Position numbers and translations under genes: made by a program. The notes below the pieces were generated by a model. The model was not told the origin of the DNA. It did no database searches and saw only the letters and a list, made by a program, of their open reading frames with translations. A stretch of 35,000 bases of DNA from Symbiodinium natans. Lineage: Eukaryota > Sar > Dinophyceae > Suessiales > Symbiodiniaceae. Within the stretch, counting starts at the first letter, position 1, and the number at the start of each line of letters is the position of its first letter. The stretch is taken from assembly GCA_905221605.1 (NCBI GenBank), contig CAJNDS010002760.1:1-35000 (forward strand). The letters are read 5' to 3'. This document shows, one piece after another, positions 9,741 to 19,260 of this stretch.

Positions 9741-11413
9741 GCGTTGGATCAGCTGCCCCCACCCCCGCGGCCGCCCAGCAACGCGCCCACGAGGCGAGCT
9801 TCACTTTGCCAGGGAGGGTTCGGGTTGGGCTTGTGGGGTTTTGTACTAGACCGAATGCAACCAGCCGCCACAGTCCACACATGCAAAGCCGCAACACTGG
9901 ACACAGACTTTTAGACCTGGAAAGCCCAGATCACGAAGCAATGGGCAGGCTGAACAAGGGGCGGTGGGGGGGGGGGGGGGGCGACAACAGAAGCCCTAAA
10001 CCAAACCCTAAACCAAAACCCTAAAACCCTAAACCTTAAAGCCTTAAGCCTAAACCCTAAACCGATGGCAACGAGTATGGCCCAGAATCCCCCCCCCCCC
10101 CCTCCTGCCTTTTCTCGAGCTACCATAGGGTGTTTCCTGACCCAATAGTAGGATCGAGGGTTGAGCGGTTAGTAGGGTTTAGGGTTTAGGGTTTAGGGTT
10201 TAGGGTTTAGGGTTTAGGGTTTAGGGTTTAGGGTTGTAGGCCCCCAAGGGTTTTGGGCTTAGCGACCCCGAAACCCTGAAACTCTCCTTCCTCAGCTGCA
10301 GGCTTTGCGTTTCAGACGTCTACAGGTCCGGGGCGACCTTCGGCCGAGATTTGCGCAAGTTATCGGGCGAAGGCTTGGGGCCTTGGAACCCTAAACCCTA
10401 AGCCCTAAACCCTAAACCCTAACCCTAAACCCTAAACCCTGGAGAGCCCTAAGCCGCAGGTGCCCCACAGCCAGCCGAGCCACAAGGATCCAAAAGCGAC
10501 CCAAGGATTCCCCTGCCGGTTCTTGGTAGGGAATACCGGAATACCTTAAAGCCTAAACCCTAAACGGCCCTAAACCCTAAACCCTAAACCCTAAGCCCTA
10601 AACCCTAAACCCTAAACCCTAAACCCTAAACCCTAAACCCTAAACCCTAAACCCTAAACCCTAAACCCTAAACCCTAAACCCTAAACCGCAGCCCGATTA
10701 TCTTCCTATATGTATATCCTTCAAGGGGCTGTTAGGGCACCGAAATTCCCTCATTCCCTAAAACACACACACATACATCCTACACGGTTACGGATTATGA
10801 CCCCAAATCTCTACACCCCGCCTGTAGAAACTCTACAACCCCTGCATGCTGACCTTGGCAGGTCACTGGTACCCTTTTCCCCTTTTTGTGGGTTCAAAGC
10901 GTCCCTTTTCAAGTAACCCACCCAAAAATGCCAGTCTAAGGCTTGGACCGTGGGCCCTTAGTATGATCCCTTACCCTTGTCTTAAAGGGATTTAAAGGGC
11001 TCCGAAGTATGGGCCCTTCTTAGGTATGGTGTATAAACGGGTCATGTAAGGAGGGACCCAAATTCAGGGCCCAAACTTCGGACCCTAGACATGGGTACTG
11101 GGCTACATGGAGTTTCAGGGTACTTATAACCCCAATTAGGTTCAGGGTACTTATAACCCCAATTAGAACTGTACTTACAAGCCCCCGAAGTCCTCCAAGT
11201 AGGTTATAAGTAGACTGATAATTGGGGTTTCAAGTACCCATGTACCTCCAAGTAACCCTAAACCCTAAGCCCTAAACCCCTAAACAAAAAAAAACACCTC
11301 CAAGTACCAAGTGGCTCGATCCTAGGAACACCAGCGTTTCCGGCAAAGTGGTGTCGGGAACGCTGAACGTGGGGCAGAAGGCCGGCAGAGAATCGGTGAA
11401 GACACCTTTGTAA
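9741..11413 (+). CDS. Unrecognised multi-exon gene, tentative
   Basis: Four GC-rich, open, splice-flanked pieces may belong together. 9741-9793 (GSAAPTPAAAQQRAHE, GC donor, phase 0); 10296-10372 (LQALRFRRLQVRGDLRPRF then AQVIGR, GC donor, phase 2); 10471-10525 (QPSHKDPKATQGFPCRFL, GT donor, phase 0). A last piece, about 11326-11413 (NTSVSGKVVSGTLNVGQKAG...), runs to a TAA at 11411-11413. The first three joins agree in phase; the last does not with the chosen donor, so an exon may be missing or the piece may be separate. The TAA is also the first telomere-like unit after the exon, so it may lie beyond a GC donor at 11381. No domain was recognised. The piece 10296-10372 has TTTAGGG upstream and CCCTAAA downstream, opposite to most exons here. 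Confidence 0.4.
10171..10235 (+). repeat. TTTAGGG tract
   Basis: Nine units, upstream of the exon-like piece at 10296. Confidence 0.9.
10388..10441 (-). repeat. CCCTAAA tract
   Basis: Seven units between the exon-like pieces 10296-10372 and 10471-10525. Confidence 0.9.
10553..10688 (-). repeat. Long CCCTAAA tract
   Basis: About eighteen units, the longest uninterrupted C-strand array in the window, starting about 30 bases after the GT at 10526. Confidence 0.9.
11100..11255. mobile_element. Palindromic element, TACTTATAACCCCAATTA family
   Basis: Left arm GGGTACTTATAACCCCAATTA is present twice in tandem (about 11129 and 11148). The right arm is ATTGGGGTTTCAAGTACCC. Internal sequence GAACTGTACTTA..CCTCCAAGTAGG matches the element at 6639-6796. 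Confidence 0.65.
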
Positions 11414-11467
11414 ACCCTAAGCCCCTAAGCCCTGTACCGATGAGTGTATGTGTTTATATGTGTTGAT

Positions 11468-11578
11468 ATGTGTGTGTGAGAGAGAGAGAGTGTGTGTGTG
11501 TGTTTGTACGTGTGTGTGTGTTTGTACGTGTGTGTGTGTGTGTGTTTGTACGTGTGTGTGTTTGTACGTGTGTGTGTG
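11468..11578. repeat. TG-rich microsatellite
   Basis: (GA)n then (TG)n interrupted by TTTGTACG at regular spacing. Confidence 0.9.
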
Positions 11579-11768
11579 AAAACAGGTTCACACATTGTTG
11601 GAAAAGCATCACTGGCGTAGACAGCCAGCTTGCAGGGGGCGCAGGGAACATTGACAGAGTCCTGCGCCAACGAAGATGCTCTTCAATGTTCGTGTGAGCG
11701 CACTCTGAAAGGGTTTTCCTCCTGTCAAGCAAGTTTGCATGCAGGCAGGGGTTGAGCACCTCTCGCAG

Positions 11769-11876
11769 TACATATGTCCCACTTTATACTAACAGTCCTG
11801 AATAAGGAATGCCTATTTAATCCGTATCAAGGACTGTTAGTAGAAGTGGGAACATCCCTACATATGCCGCGTGTAC
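11769..11876. mobile_element. Palindromic element, ACTAACAGTCCTT family
   Basis: Arms CATATGTCCCACTTTATACT and its diverged inverted partner ending GGGAACATCCCTACATATG. Related copies lie at 18684-18780 and 25333-25500. Confidence 0.65.
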
Positions 11877-12027
11877 GCGTTTTGTAACTTCCAGTTTCCA
11901 TGAGGGCTGAATTCACGGACGAGCACGAGTGCATGTGCAGCAGTCATGATCAGTGCAAGTGTTGTGCAGCTGTCATGTCCAGCAGTCATGTTCAGTTTGG
12001 ACTCTCCGAATCATGGGAAGAATGTGA

Positions 12028-12090
12028 CTGTGTGTGTGTGTGTTGGTGTCTGTGCATGCGTTGGTGTCTGTGCATGCGTGCCTGCGTGCC

Positions 12091-12134
<44 letters not shown>

Positions 12135-12206
12135 TCTGTGTGCGTCTGTGTGCGTCTGTGTGCGTCTGTGTGCGTCTGTGTGCGTGTGTGTGTGTGTGTG
12201 TGTTCA
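12028..12206. repeat. TG / TGCG / TGCGTC microsatellite
   Basis: Successive blocks of TG, TGCG, TGCGTCTG and TG repeats, alternating purine-pyrimidine throughout. Open frames on both strands follow from this composition. Confidence 0.9.
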
Positions 12207-12820
12207 TATTCCAACTGTCTTGCATGTCTCCAACAGGGACATGCGGTTAAAGCCAGTCTTGTGCAAGAGTGCACAAGGGCGAAGCGCAAGAGGATTGTAT
12301 GGTACGGGCAACAGTGCTCGAGTAGAGAATAACCCTCAGAGAATCGCTAATGGGGGCGCTGTAATGGGGGGCGGGCGTAAGGTATGATGAGCCTGAAAAG
12401 GTTCATCTGACATCGGAATCTCATTTTTAATTTGGGCGATGAGGTCTTTACTCACGCTTGGAACCCTTTCCGAAAACTGTTGCGAAGATGATGCGGAGCG
12501 CGCGCACATCGTTGCAGCGAACATTGCGCAGCAGTTGCAGAAGCGCACAATTGTGCACAATCGTGGTGATCTGCGGCGCCACAATGGCCCACAATTGCCG
12601 TCGTTTGCGTGCGTTCTGCATTTGTGCATGTTTGCTCGCCGTGCCACGCGCAAGGCGCATTGTAATTTCAGGAAGCATGACAACAGCTGCAAGCAGCAGC
12701 TGCAGACCTGGAGTTAGAGTAGCCTTCATGCTCATGGCAAGCGCCCGTAAGCCCCCATGTGAGGGGCCCCATTTGCGAAACCCACATATTTTTCGTGACT
12801 CTTGGGCTCGGCAAGTACAG

Positions 12821-12910
12821 ATCCCTGCACGAGAAGCCCTGAACCCTAAGCCCTAATCCCTAAACCCTATAAACCCGCAAATCCTAAACAATCCCTGCAC
12901 GAGAAGCCCC
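12821..12910. repeat. 20-base direct repeat flanking a telomere-like insert
   Basis: ATCCCTGCACGAGAAGCCC occurs at 12821-12839 and 12891-12909. Between the copies is only degenerate CCCTAAA-like sequence of about 51 bases. Confidence 0.8.
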
Positions 12911-12985
12911 AAAGCAAGTACCGACGAAGCTTGGAGGTTCTCTTACAGCCTTCCAACGAGACGACGACAGTGCCACTGGCTTCTT

Positions 12986-13046
12986 AGGGTTCAGGGTTTA
13001 GGGTTTAGGTTTTAGGGTTTAGGGTTTAGGGTTTAGGGTTTAGGGG
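12986..13046 (+). repeat. TTTAGGG tract
   Basis: About seven units with one TTTTAGGG variant. Confidence 0.9.
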
Positions 13047-13050
13047 TTAA

Positions 13051-14214
13051 CCCAGGGCAGCTTTCGGAACTCTAAAACCCCGTATGTTGTTCTTATGCTA
13101 TTTACTGTATACAAAAAAACCCGCTACTATATGTTGTAAGATGCATAAGGTATATACTCTGCTCCTTCTGAAGCTATCATTAGATGTAGGGTATTGCGGG
13201 GTTTTCGGGGATTTCGCCTGAGAGAAAGCTTTCGTGGACCTGGCTCCAGAAGCCTAAATCCTACCCTGTGTAAGCTCCCGAAAGGCCCAAAGCCCAAAGC
13301 CCACAAAACTCTAGACCCTAGAACCCGTTAAAGCCCTCGAAGCCCGAAACCTTCAGGCCCTGGGCCCTCAACTCGCGTCAGTCAGCCGTCGCTCTCAGAG
13401 ACGCTCCGACTAATTGGATTTCCCCAAGTACCCGAGCTAACCAAACTCCTGGCGACCACCATTGGTCACCTGCACTTTCACACGTGGGCAACTCTCTAAA
13501 TTGCAGTTAAGGTCCTTATGCTAAGGGTGTCTATACAGACAAATACATCTACATCTATACATATATATGTAGATAAAAAATAAATAAATAAATATATATA
13601 TATATGCTTCCCCCCCCCAAAGATCTACCGTTTTCGCTACTTTTTATAGACAGGATCCCTTCAACTTTATTCGGCTCCTCATGACAGGAACACTTCCTGA
13701 ACTGAGACTGAATACCAAAGTACAGGTTCCACCGTTTTAGTTATAGTTACCCCCCCCCCTCAAAGATCCACCGTTTTAGAGACTTGCAATAGACAACACA
13801 GCTCCCGTAGCATGCTATATCGTTTCTCCTTACGAGACGTACAACCACCTGAAACAACCTGAAAAACAAAAATGTATCAGAAAAGTATTTACAGAAAACC
13901 TGCTGGCTTGTGTACCTCTTCAACTCAAAACCCTAAACCCTCGCTCTATTAAGATATAGCAGCAGAGTTCCCGTAGCATGCTATATAATATCATTTCTTC
14001 TCAGGAGAGGTACAACCACCTGAAGCACCCTGAAAAACAAAATGCAGCCGTAAAGTATAAGTTTTTTCTGGCTTACCCCTTGAACTCCCAACCCTAAACG
14101 CTCGCCATATTAAGATATAACAGCACAGTTCCCATAGCATGCTATATCATTTCTGCTTACGAGACGTACACAAGCCTGAAACACCCTGAACAACAAGACT
14201 TTTGTAGTAAGGAT
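13051..14214. other. Non-coding stretch with a three-copy direct repeat
   Basis: AT-rich sequence with an (AT/TA)-rich tract at 13555-13605, C runs, and the three-copy repeat listed separately. The piece 13330-13500 is GC-rich and splice-flanked (CAG at about 13385) but too ambiguous to call. Confidence 0.45.
13790..14195 (+). repeat. Three-copy direct repeat, about 165-base period
   Basis: Each copy carries GTTCCCGTAGCATGCTATAT (or close), then TTTCT..TTACGAGACGTACA, CCTGAAACACCCTGAA and ACAAAATG. Copies start near 13796, 13965 and 14126. Diverged 10-20%. Nature unknown. Confidence 0.75.
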
Positions 14215-14423
14215 GTGATACGCAGTTGCTTTGGACGAATATCATATAAGACCTTCTGGGCTTGTGAGAATGAACGCCTAGATACTTGTGAGCAACTACT
14301 AGCAGCCTGTTGGAAGATCTCAGGGAATAGTGAAAAGATATCTGCTCACAGTATTCTCGCGTCCCGGGGACTCACAGCAGATGATTTGTTCGTATCACCC
14401 TATGCCTTCTCCATTGTCTGTGT

Positions 14424-15950
14424 TTGATATATAATGCATATACCCTATATACATACATCATGTGGCCATGTGGGTACTTGTTCTACTTTCTTTTTGCATT
14501 TGCACAGGAGGCAAGCCCTGCAAACATAGGAATAACCTTACGGGATTTAAGGTTTAGGGATTTAAGCCTCAAGCCCTTCAGGGTTCAAGGTTCTGCTCCT
14601 ATAGGCAATACCTAAACCTTAATAAGCCAGTACCTTGTAATTCCTATAGGGCTTAAACGCTATCGGGCTAACCCCGTGAGGATTTTTCTAGATACACCCT
14701 CCAAATACCTTAAACCTTTACACCCTCTAGGGTTTAATGGTTTACAAACCTAAGGTCTGGGCATGTACACCTTCAGCTCCTATAGGCCTATAGGGTAAAA
14801 AACTTTGAGCTTTTTTGGGGTTTTAGGGTTCAGACTCTAAAGAGTTTAGGGTTAAGGTTTAAATGCCTAAATCTTAAACCTTAAAGCCCTAAAGTTAGAA
14901 CTCTATGGGCTTCGCTTTAAATGCCTAAATCACAACCCTGTGATAAGGTTCTACTCCTATAGGTAATGTCTAAATCTTAAACCCGAAACCTGTGAACCCA
15001 ACCTTATGGGGCTAACCCCGATAGGGTAGATAAACCCCAAAACAACCCAAGCCTTTAAACCCTATAGGGCCTAACTGTTTTGAATCTGGACCTTTTAAAC
15101 CTATAGCGTTTAAAGGTAACCTATTCGGTTTAAATGCCGAACCCTATAGGCGCCCTATAGGGTTTAAGGCTTCAACCAGTTGGAATGCCCAAACCTAGGT
15201 TGAAATCCCTAGAGCTTAAACCTTTAAAAGCCTTGTAGGGCTTAAAGGTCTTATAATGCCTAAACCTCAGGTACGTACCTAAGGTCTCGGCGCCACAGCG
15301 CCTATGGGGCTTTACAATGCCTAAACCTCAGGTACCTAGGGTCTGGGCGTGTATACCTCCAGCGCCTATGGAGTTAACACCTTTGAACCCTTTTAGACCC
15401 CGAAAACGTTTAGGGTTCATGTTTTAATGCTAGGATGCCCAGTAGTACCCTTATTCACTTTTTTGGTGGGGTTGTGGTTCCCTGATAAACCCCTTTAAGC
15501 AAAAAAGGGCACCCTTTTTTGAGCCTAGGTTACTGGGCAGCCTAGAATGCCTAAACCTTAAACCCTTGAGGTTTAAGCTCTATGGGCTTAGCTTTAAGCG
15601 CTTCAATCTTGCTTACTGGCTCACAACTCAACTTTTCAACTTTGGGGCTTCTTACAAGGTAGTTTATTCTGAAAGTTTCAACTTTAATTTCCTCGGGTTT
15701 TGGGCTAGTAAGCTTGAACCCTAAGCCTTGAAACCTTAACCATCCTTAACCCTATAGGGTTTAAAGGTTGAGCGTTTAGGCTGAATTGCCGGCTTAAGTT
15801 TGAATGCCCGAGTTGTAAACCCTAAATCTTTAAACCTGAACCCTATAGGGTTTAAAGATTGAGGGTTTAGGTTCAATTGCCGGCTGAGGCTCAAATGCCT
15901 CAACCTGAAGCCCGAAACCTTCAAGCCTTAACCCTATGGAGTTCCGTGAG
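14424..15950. other. Degenerate telomere-like stretch built on CCTATAGGG / TTTAAGG variants
   Basis: No gene is seen. The sequence is made of diverged CCTATAGGGTTTAAAGG and CCTAAACCTTAAA motifs. It includes a roughly 50-base repeat seen three times (about 14738-14788, 15262-15310, 15312-15368; core CTCAGGTAC..GGTCT.GGCG..AGCGCCTATGG) and an 89-base tandem duplication (about 15749-15830 and 15838-15920). One palindromic element of the CCCAGTAGTACCC family lies at 15437-15539. Confidence 0.5.
15437..15539. mobile_element. Palindromic element, CCCAGTAGTACCC family
   Basis: The left end CTAGGATGCCCAGTAGTACC is matched by the right end TTACTGGGCAGCCTAG. The inner arms ACCCTT..TTTTTT and AAAAAAGGGCACCC also pair. 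Both ends carry AG|G contexts usable as dinoflagellate splice sites. Confidence 0.7.
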
Positions 15951-16029
15951 TTTTGAACTTCAATCCAGAGTTTTGAACTTCAAAACCCCAGGATCCAAGA
16001 TCCGAGACTCAAGATTCCAGGAAAAAGTT

Positions 16030-16922
16030 TCCACGGGATCTTGCATCCTGGATCCCGGAGTTTAGAAGTTCAATCAATTGAAACGTTTCCGTTTAAATTG
16101 AAACGGCCGGGATCCAAGATCCAAGATCTAAGATTTCCCAGGACTCTATCCAAGGCATCTTGGAATCCTAGATCTCGAAAACCGGACGTTTCAATTGAAA
16201 CGAAAACGTTTCAAGTGAAACGGCCGGGATCCAAGATCCAAGATCCAAGATTTTGAGGGGCTGTTGGAGATGCATCTTGGAATCTAGCTTGGATCCCGGC
16301 CGTTTCAATGGAAACGTTTCCGTTTCAATTGAAACGGCTGGGATCCAAGATATAAGATTCCAAGATGCATTTCCAATAGCCCCTCAAAATCTTGGATCTT
16401 GGATCTTGGATCCCGGCCGTTTCAATTGAAACGTCGGCCGTTTCAATTGAAACGGCTGGGGTCCAAGATCCAAGATCCAAGATTTTGAGGGGCTGTTGGA
16501 GACGCATCTTGGAATCTAGCTTGGATCCCGGCCGTTTCAATTGAAACGTTTCCGTTTCAATTGAAACGGCTGGGATCCAAGATATAAGATTCCAAGATGC
16601 ATTTCCAATAGCCCCTCAAAATCTTGGATCTTGGATCTTGGATCCCGGCCGTTTCAATTGAAACGGCCGACGTTTCAATTGAAACGGCTGGGATCCAAGA
16701 TCCAAGATCCAAGAATTTGAGGGGCTGTTGGAGATGCATCTTGGAATCTAGCTTGGATCCCGGCCGTTTCAATTGAAACGTTTCCCGTTTCAATTGAAAC
16801 GGCTGGGATCCAAGATATAGGATTCCAAGATGCATTTCCAATAGCCCCTCAAAATCTTGGATCTTGGATCTTGGATCCCGGCCGTTTCAATTGAAACGTC
16901 GGCCGTTTCAATTAAAACGGCT
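16030..16922. repeat. Tandem array of a palindromic 232-base unit
   Basis: GATTTTGAGGGGCTGTTGGA starts at 16249, again at 16481, and in a close variant at 16713, so the period is 232. Each unit is itself an inverted repeat, with CCGTTTCAATTGAAACGG at its centres and GGATCCAAGATCCAAGAT arms pairing with ATCTTGGATCTTGGATCC. Diverged half-units extend to about 15960. Confidence 0.85.
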
Positions 16923-17423
16923 GTAACACAGAAGTCATAGTTCTTATGAAGCACTTGTGAGTTCATTGTGAGTTTATGAAGTTGAGCAGCAGATGAATCG
17001 GAGAAGCAGACTGCATTGTTTTATTGTGTTGTCTCCTTGAAAAACAGTGTTAAAAAGGTAGATCTTTGGGGGGGGGGGGGGCTACCATATATATATATAT
17101 ATATGCTGCCATATATATATATATATATATGTGTGTGTATATGTATATCTACGTAGGACCCAACAACGGATCTTGCTTTAGAGAAGTTCAAGGCCGATGC
17201 TTCCGGAAACCAACCCAAAGCCCTTCTCAGCTCCATTAACTTTAAACCCATAAACCTCCGAACCAGGGAACACCAACAATCCGAAAGCCCCTACAAAGAC
17301 CCTAAGCCCTACAGATTCTAAACCCTAAACCCTCAATTCCAAACCCTAAACCCTCAATTCCAAACCCGAAACCCCAAACCTCAAACCCCAAACCCCAAAC
17401 CCTAAACCCTAACCCCTTGGCAG
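16921..17423. other. Non-coding stretch between the palindrome array and the next exon
   Basis: Unique sequence, a G run (17069-17081), then paired TA microsatellites (17087-17105 and 17112-17145) that can fold on each other, then CCCTAAA-like tracts (17316-17412) just before the next exon-like piece. A minus-strand frame 17021-17251 includes the microsatellite and is not family-like. Confidence 0.45.
17087..17145. repeat. Paired TA microsatellites
   Basis: (AT)n at 17087-17104 and 17112-17131 separated by GCTGCC, then TGTGTGTATATG. Strong hairpin potential. Confidence 0.8.
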
Positions 17424-17508
17424 GTCAAGAGCCTGCTCCTCCGCGACGCGGCGACGCGCCGGACCCTCAGCAGAATCACGCAGCAACAGAAAAGGGCCCG
17501 GATTCAGG
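17424..17508 (+). CDS. Exon-like piece, product unknown
   Basis: The frame GTC AAG AGC CTG... is open and GC-rich at third positions. It encodes VKSLLLRDAATRRT then LSRITQQQKRARIQ, a basic, probably helical segment. It follows CCCTAAA repeats and a GGCAG acceptor and runs directly into GGTTTAGGG, giving the common CCCTAAA-exon-TTTAGGG layout. It could be an upstream exon of the translational GTPase gene, but it contains none of the G-domain motifs. Donor phase 1 does not match the next candidate at 18994, so at least one exon is missing or the two belong to different genes. Confidence 0.5.
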
Positions 17509-18170
17509 GTTTAGGGTTTAGGGTTTAGGGTTTAGGGTTCGGGGCTTAGGGTTTAGGGTTTAGGGTTGAGGGCCTTGGGGGTTCAAAGTTTTGAGGGTTT
17601 GAGGTCCAAGGGTGTGGGGTTCAAGGGTTCAAGGTCTTAAGGCTGTAGGTGTTTAGGTGGAGAGTTCCAGGGTTTGGGGGTTTAAGGCAGGGTTTAGGGT
17701 TTAACGGGTTTAGGCTTTAAGGGTGTGGGGTTTGGCAGTTAGCGTGTAGGGTTTAGGGCTTCAAGGTTTTGAGGGTTTAAGGTTGTAGGGTTTAGGGTTT
17801 AGGGTTTGACGGCTTCAGGGTATAAGGTTTCATGGGTTTGAGGGCTCAAGGGTTTGAGGGCTTAGGGTTTAGGGGTTACAGGGTTTATAGGGTCTAAAGG
17901 GTTTATTCTGTATGTTGTACAGAGAGGCAACATGCTGCAAATTTGCCAAAGGCACGAACGTTTGTGACAGCGTGTCTTGTTCCGCATGGTTGTGCAGTAT
18001 GTTGTACAGTATGTTGTACAGAGGAAAAGTTGCTGTAAATACCGGTGTTTTGGGCTACCCTCAACCCTACACCCTAAATCCTACACCCTACACCCTACTG
18101 TACACCCTACACCTTACACCCTACACCCTACACCCTGATCCCCCCTCACCCCCTCAGCCACCTACCCGAT
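17509..18170. other. Intron-like stretch of diverged TTTAGGG repeats
   Basis: A perfect TTTAGGG tract (17513-17537) decays into variants such as TTTGAGGG, TTCAAGGG and TTTAAGGG through 17905. A short repeat of the type CAGTATGTTGTACAG follows (17908-18022), then CTACACC / TACACCC variants (18060-18140). No gene is seen. Confidence 0.5.
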
Positions 18171-18174
18171 TTCA

Positions 18175-18627
18175 AGGCCGGAGTTTGCCCGGCTGTTCGC
18201 CTATGTGCCCGGCGATTTAGAGTTCCGCTCACAGAATTTGCCTAACACCCAGTCGAACCATGGCCGTCATGCTCAGCGGTGCGGAAGAGCGGCATGGCGG
18301 GAATTCCGACACTTCGAGGACGTGCCACGAGCCCGCGTCTGGCTTCATGGCCGACCACAGCTACTCCAACCCCGGCACATGCGCCATGCTGATCGAAGCT
18401 GCCATCTACCAGGAGTCACGCGAGCAAATCTAGCCTCCGAGAAGTTGGAAAATCCTCGTCCTCATCTATACCCCAGAACGTATTCTGACGGGAATACGCG
18501 ACTTCGAAGCAGTTGCAGCTTAATGGATCTTACTGTATCACGTATTCAATGCACATCGATACCTAAATGCTTAAAAGCCCTCAAACAAAACCACAAGAAT
18601 AAAAAGCAGACCTTAAAGCAACCCTAA
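18175..18627 (+). CDS. Coding-like segment with two overlapping open frames, unresolved
   Basis: One frame is open from about 18178 to 18625 and begins PEFARLFAYVPGDLEF. A second frame, ATG 18260 to TAG 18431, gives 57 residues, strongly GC at third positions (ending GTCAMLIEAAIYQESREQI). Codon bias favours the first frame up to about 18220 and the second from about 18255, as if two exons or a frameshift were present. No family was recognised. It may be part of the same gene as the exons at 18994-19260, or a decayed gene. Confidence 0.35.
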   Translation, partial: RPEFARLFAYVPGDLEFRSQNLPNTQSNHGRHAQRCGRAAWREFRHFEDVPRARVWLHGRPQLLQPRHMRHADRSCHLPGVTRANLASEKLENPRPHLYPRTYSDGNTRLRSSCSLMDLTVSRIQCTSIPKCLKALKQNHKNKKQTLKQP

Positions 18628-18683
18628 GCTCCAAAAGAATGTCTGAAACCCAAGCCTCCGAAACCCTAAAACCCGGAACCCAT

Positions 18684-18780
18684 GGGATGTCCCCCCTTAT
18701 ACTAACAGTCCTTAACCGGGACTATCGTACCCCCTATTATCATCCCTATGAAGGACTGTCAGTATAAGGGGGAACATCCC
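18684..18780. mobile_element. Palindromic element, GGGATGT..ACATCCC, ACTAACAGTCCTT family
   Basis: Left arm GGGATGTCCCCCCTTATACT with right arm AGTATAAGGGGGAACATCCC. Inner ACAGTCCTT pairs with AAGGACTGT. 97 bases, compact, no coding frame. Confidence 0.75.
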
Positions 18781-18983
18781 AAACTAAAACCCTCAACCCT
18801 CAGACCCTCAGACCCTCAGACCCTCAAACCCTCAAACCCTCAAACCCGTAAACCCTCAAACCCTCAAACCCTAAGCCCTCAACCCTCAAACCCTAAACCC
18901 CAAACCCCTAAACCCTAAACCCTAGACCCTAAACCCTAAACCCTAAACCCTAAACCCCTAAACCCCTAAACCCCTAAACCCTC
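18781..18983 (-). repeat. CCCTCAGA, CCCTCAAA and CCCTAAA blocks
   Basis: Variant blocks in series, ending ten bases before the acceptor of the exon at 18994. Confidence 0.85.
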
Positions 18984-18993
18984 CCTCAACCAG

Positions 18994-19260
18994 GTCTCGC
19001 CAAGGCGGGGGATCATCTCGATGCTGCCTGGGCCTCTGGGTCACAGGGTTTGGGTCTGGGGTTTAGGGTTTATATAGGGTTTAGGTGTTTAGGGGTTGAG
19101 GGTTTAGGGTTTAGGGGTGTAGGGTTTAGGGGTATAGGGTTTAGGGGAATAGGATTTGGGGCTTGGTTTTTTTTTTTTAGGGATGCCGTGCGCGCGAACT
19201 CTGCGCGCGCTTTGGCGCCTTCCCAAAAGAGGAATCCCTGACGCGTCGGGCTACGAAGAG
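18994..19260 (+). CDS. Two phase-matched exons, product unknown
   Basis: Exon 18994-19039 (VSPRRGIISMLPGPLG; acceptor ACCAG, donor GT at 19040, phase 1) joins exon 19181-19260 (MPCARTLRALWRLPKRG then IPDASGYEE), which follows a run of eleven T and TTAG and ends before GTACTT. The phases agree exactly. The 141-base intron begins near TTTAGGG variants. The pair lies upstream of the HBS1/eRF3-like exons on the same strand and may be part of that gene, but no GTPase motif is present and the viral relic lies between. Function unknown. Confidence 0.5.

Larger units (their letters stand above)
11414..13050. other. Microsatellite-rich stretch without a supported gene
   Basis: Contains two long TG/TGCG microsatellites, one palindrome of the ACTAACAGTCCTT family, and a unique GC-rich block 12240-12800 that is open in several frames on both strands. 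A minus-strand frame over 12336-12692 is 118 codons, but its Cys/Arg/Ser-rich sequence matches nothing I recognise and has no splice context. 12900-12985 has exon-like composition (QPSNETTTVPLAS before a TAG) but no partner exon. Confidence 0.45.

Noticed and set aside
11425-12332. Cys/Val and His/Thr repeat proteins
   Set aside because: They are translations of TG and TGCG microsatellites.
12336-12856. Overlapping frames of 90-130 codons on both strands
   Set aside because: GC-rich sequence leaves several frames open; no motif, start context or splice sites favour any one.
14215-14427. 70-codon frame starting at ATG
   Set aside because: No family resemblance, no GC bias at third positions, and it follows directly on a repeat; too weak to call.
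15950-16841. Open frames with repeated Ser-Ile-Glu-Thr
   Set aside because: Shadow of the 232-base palindromic tandem array.
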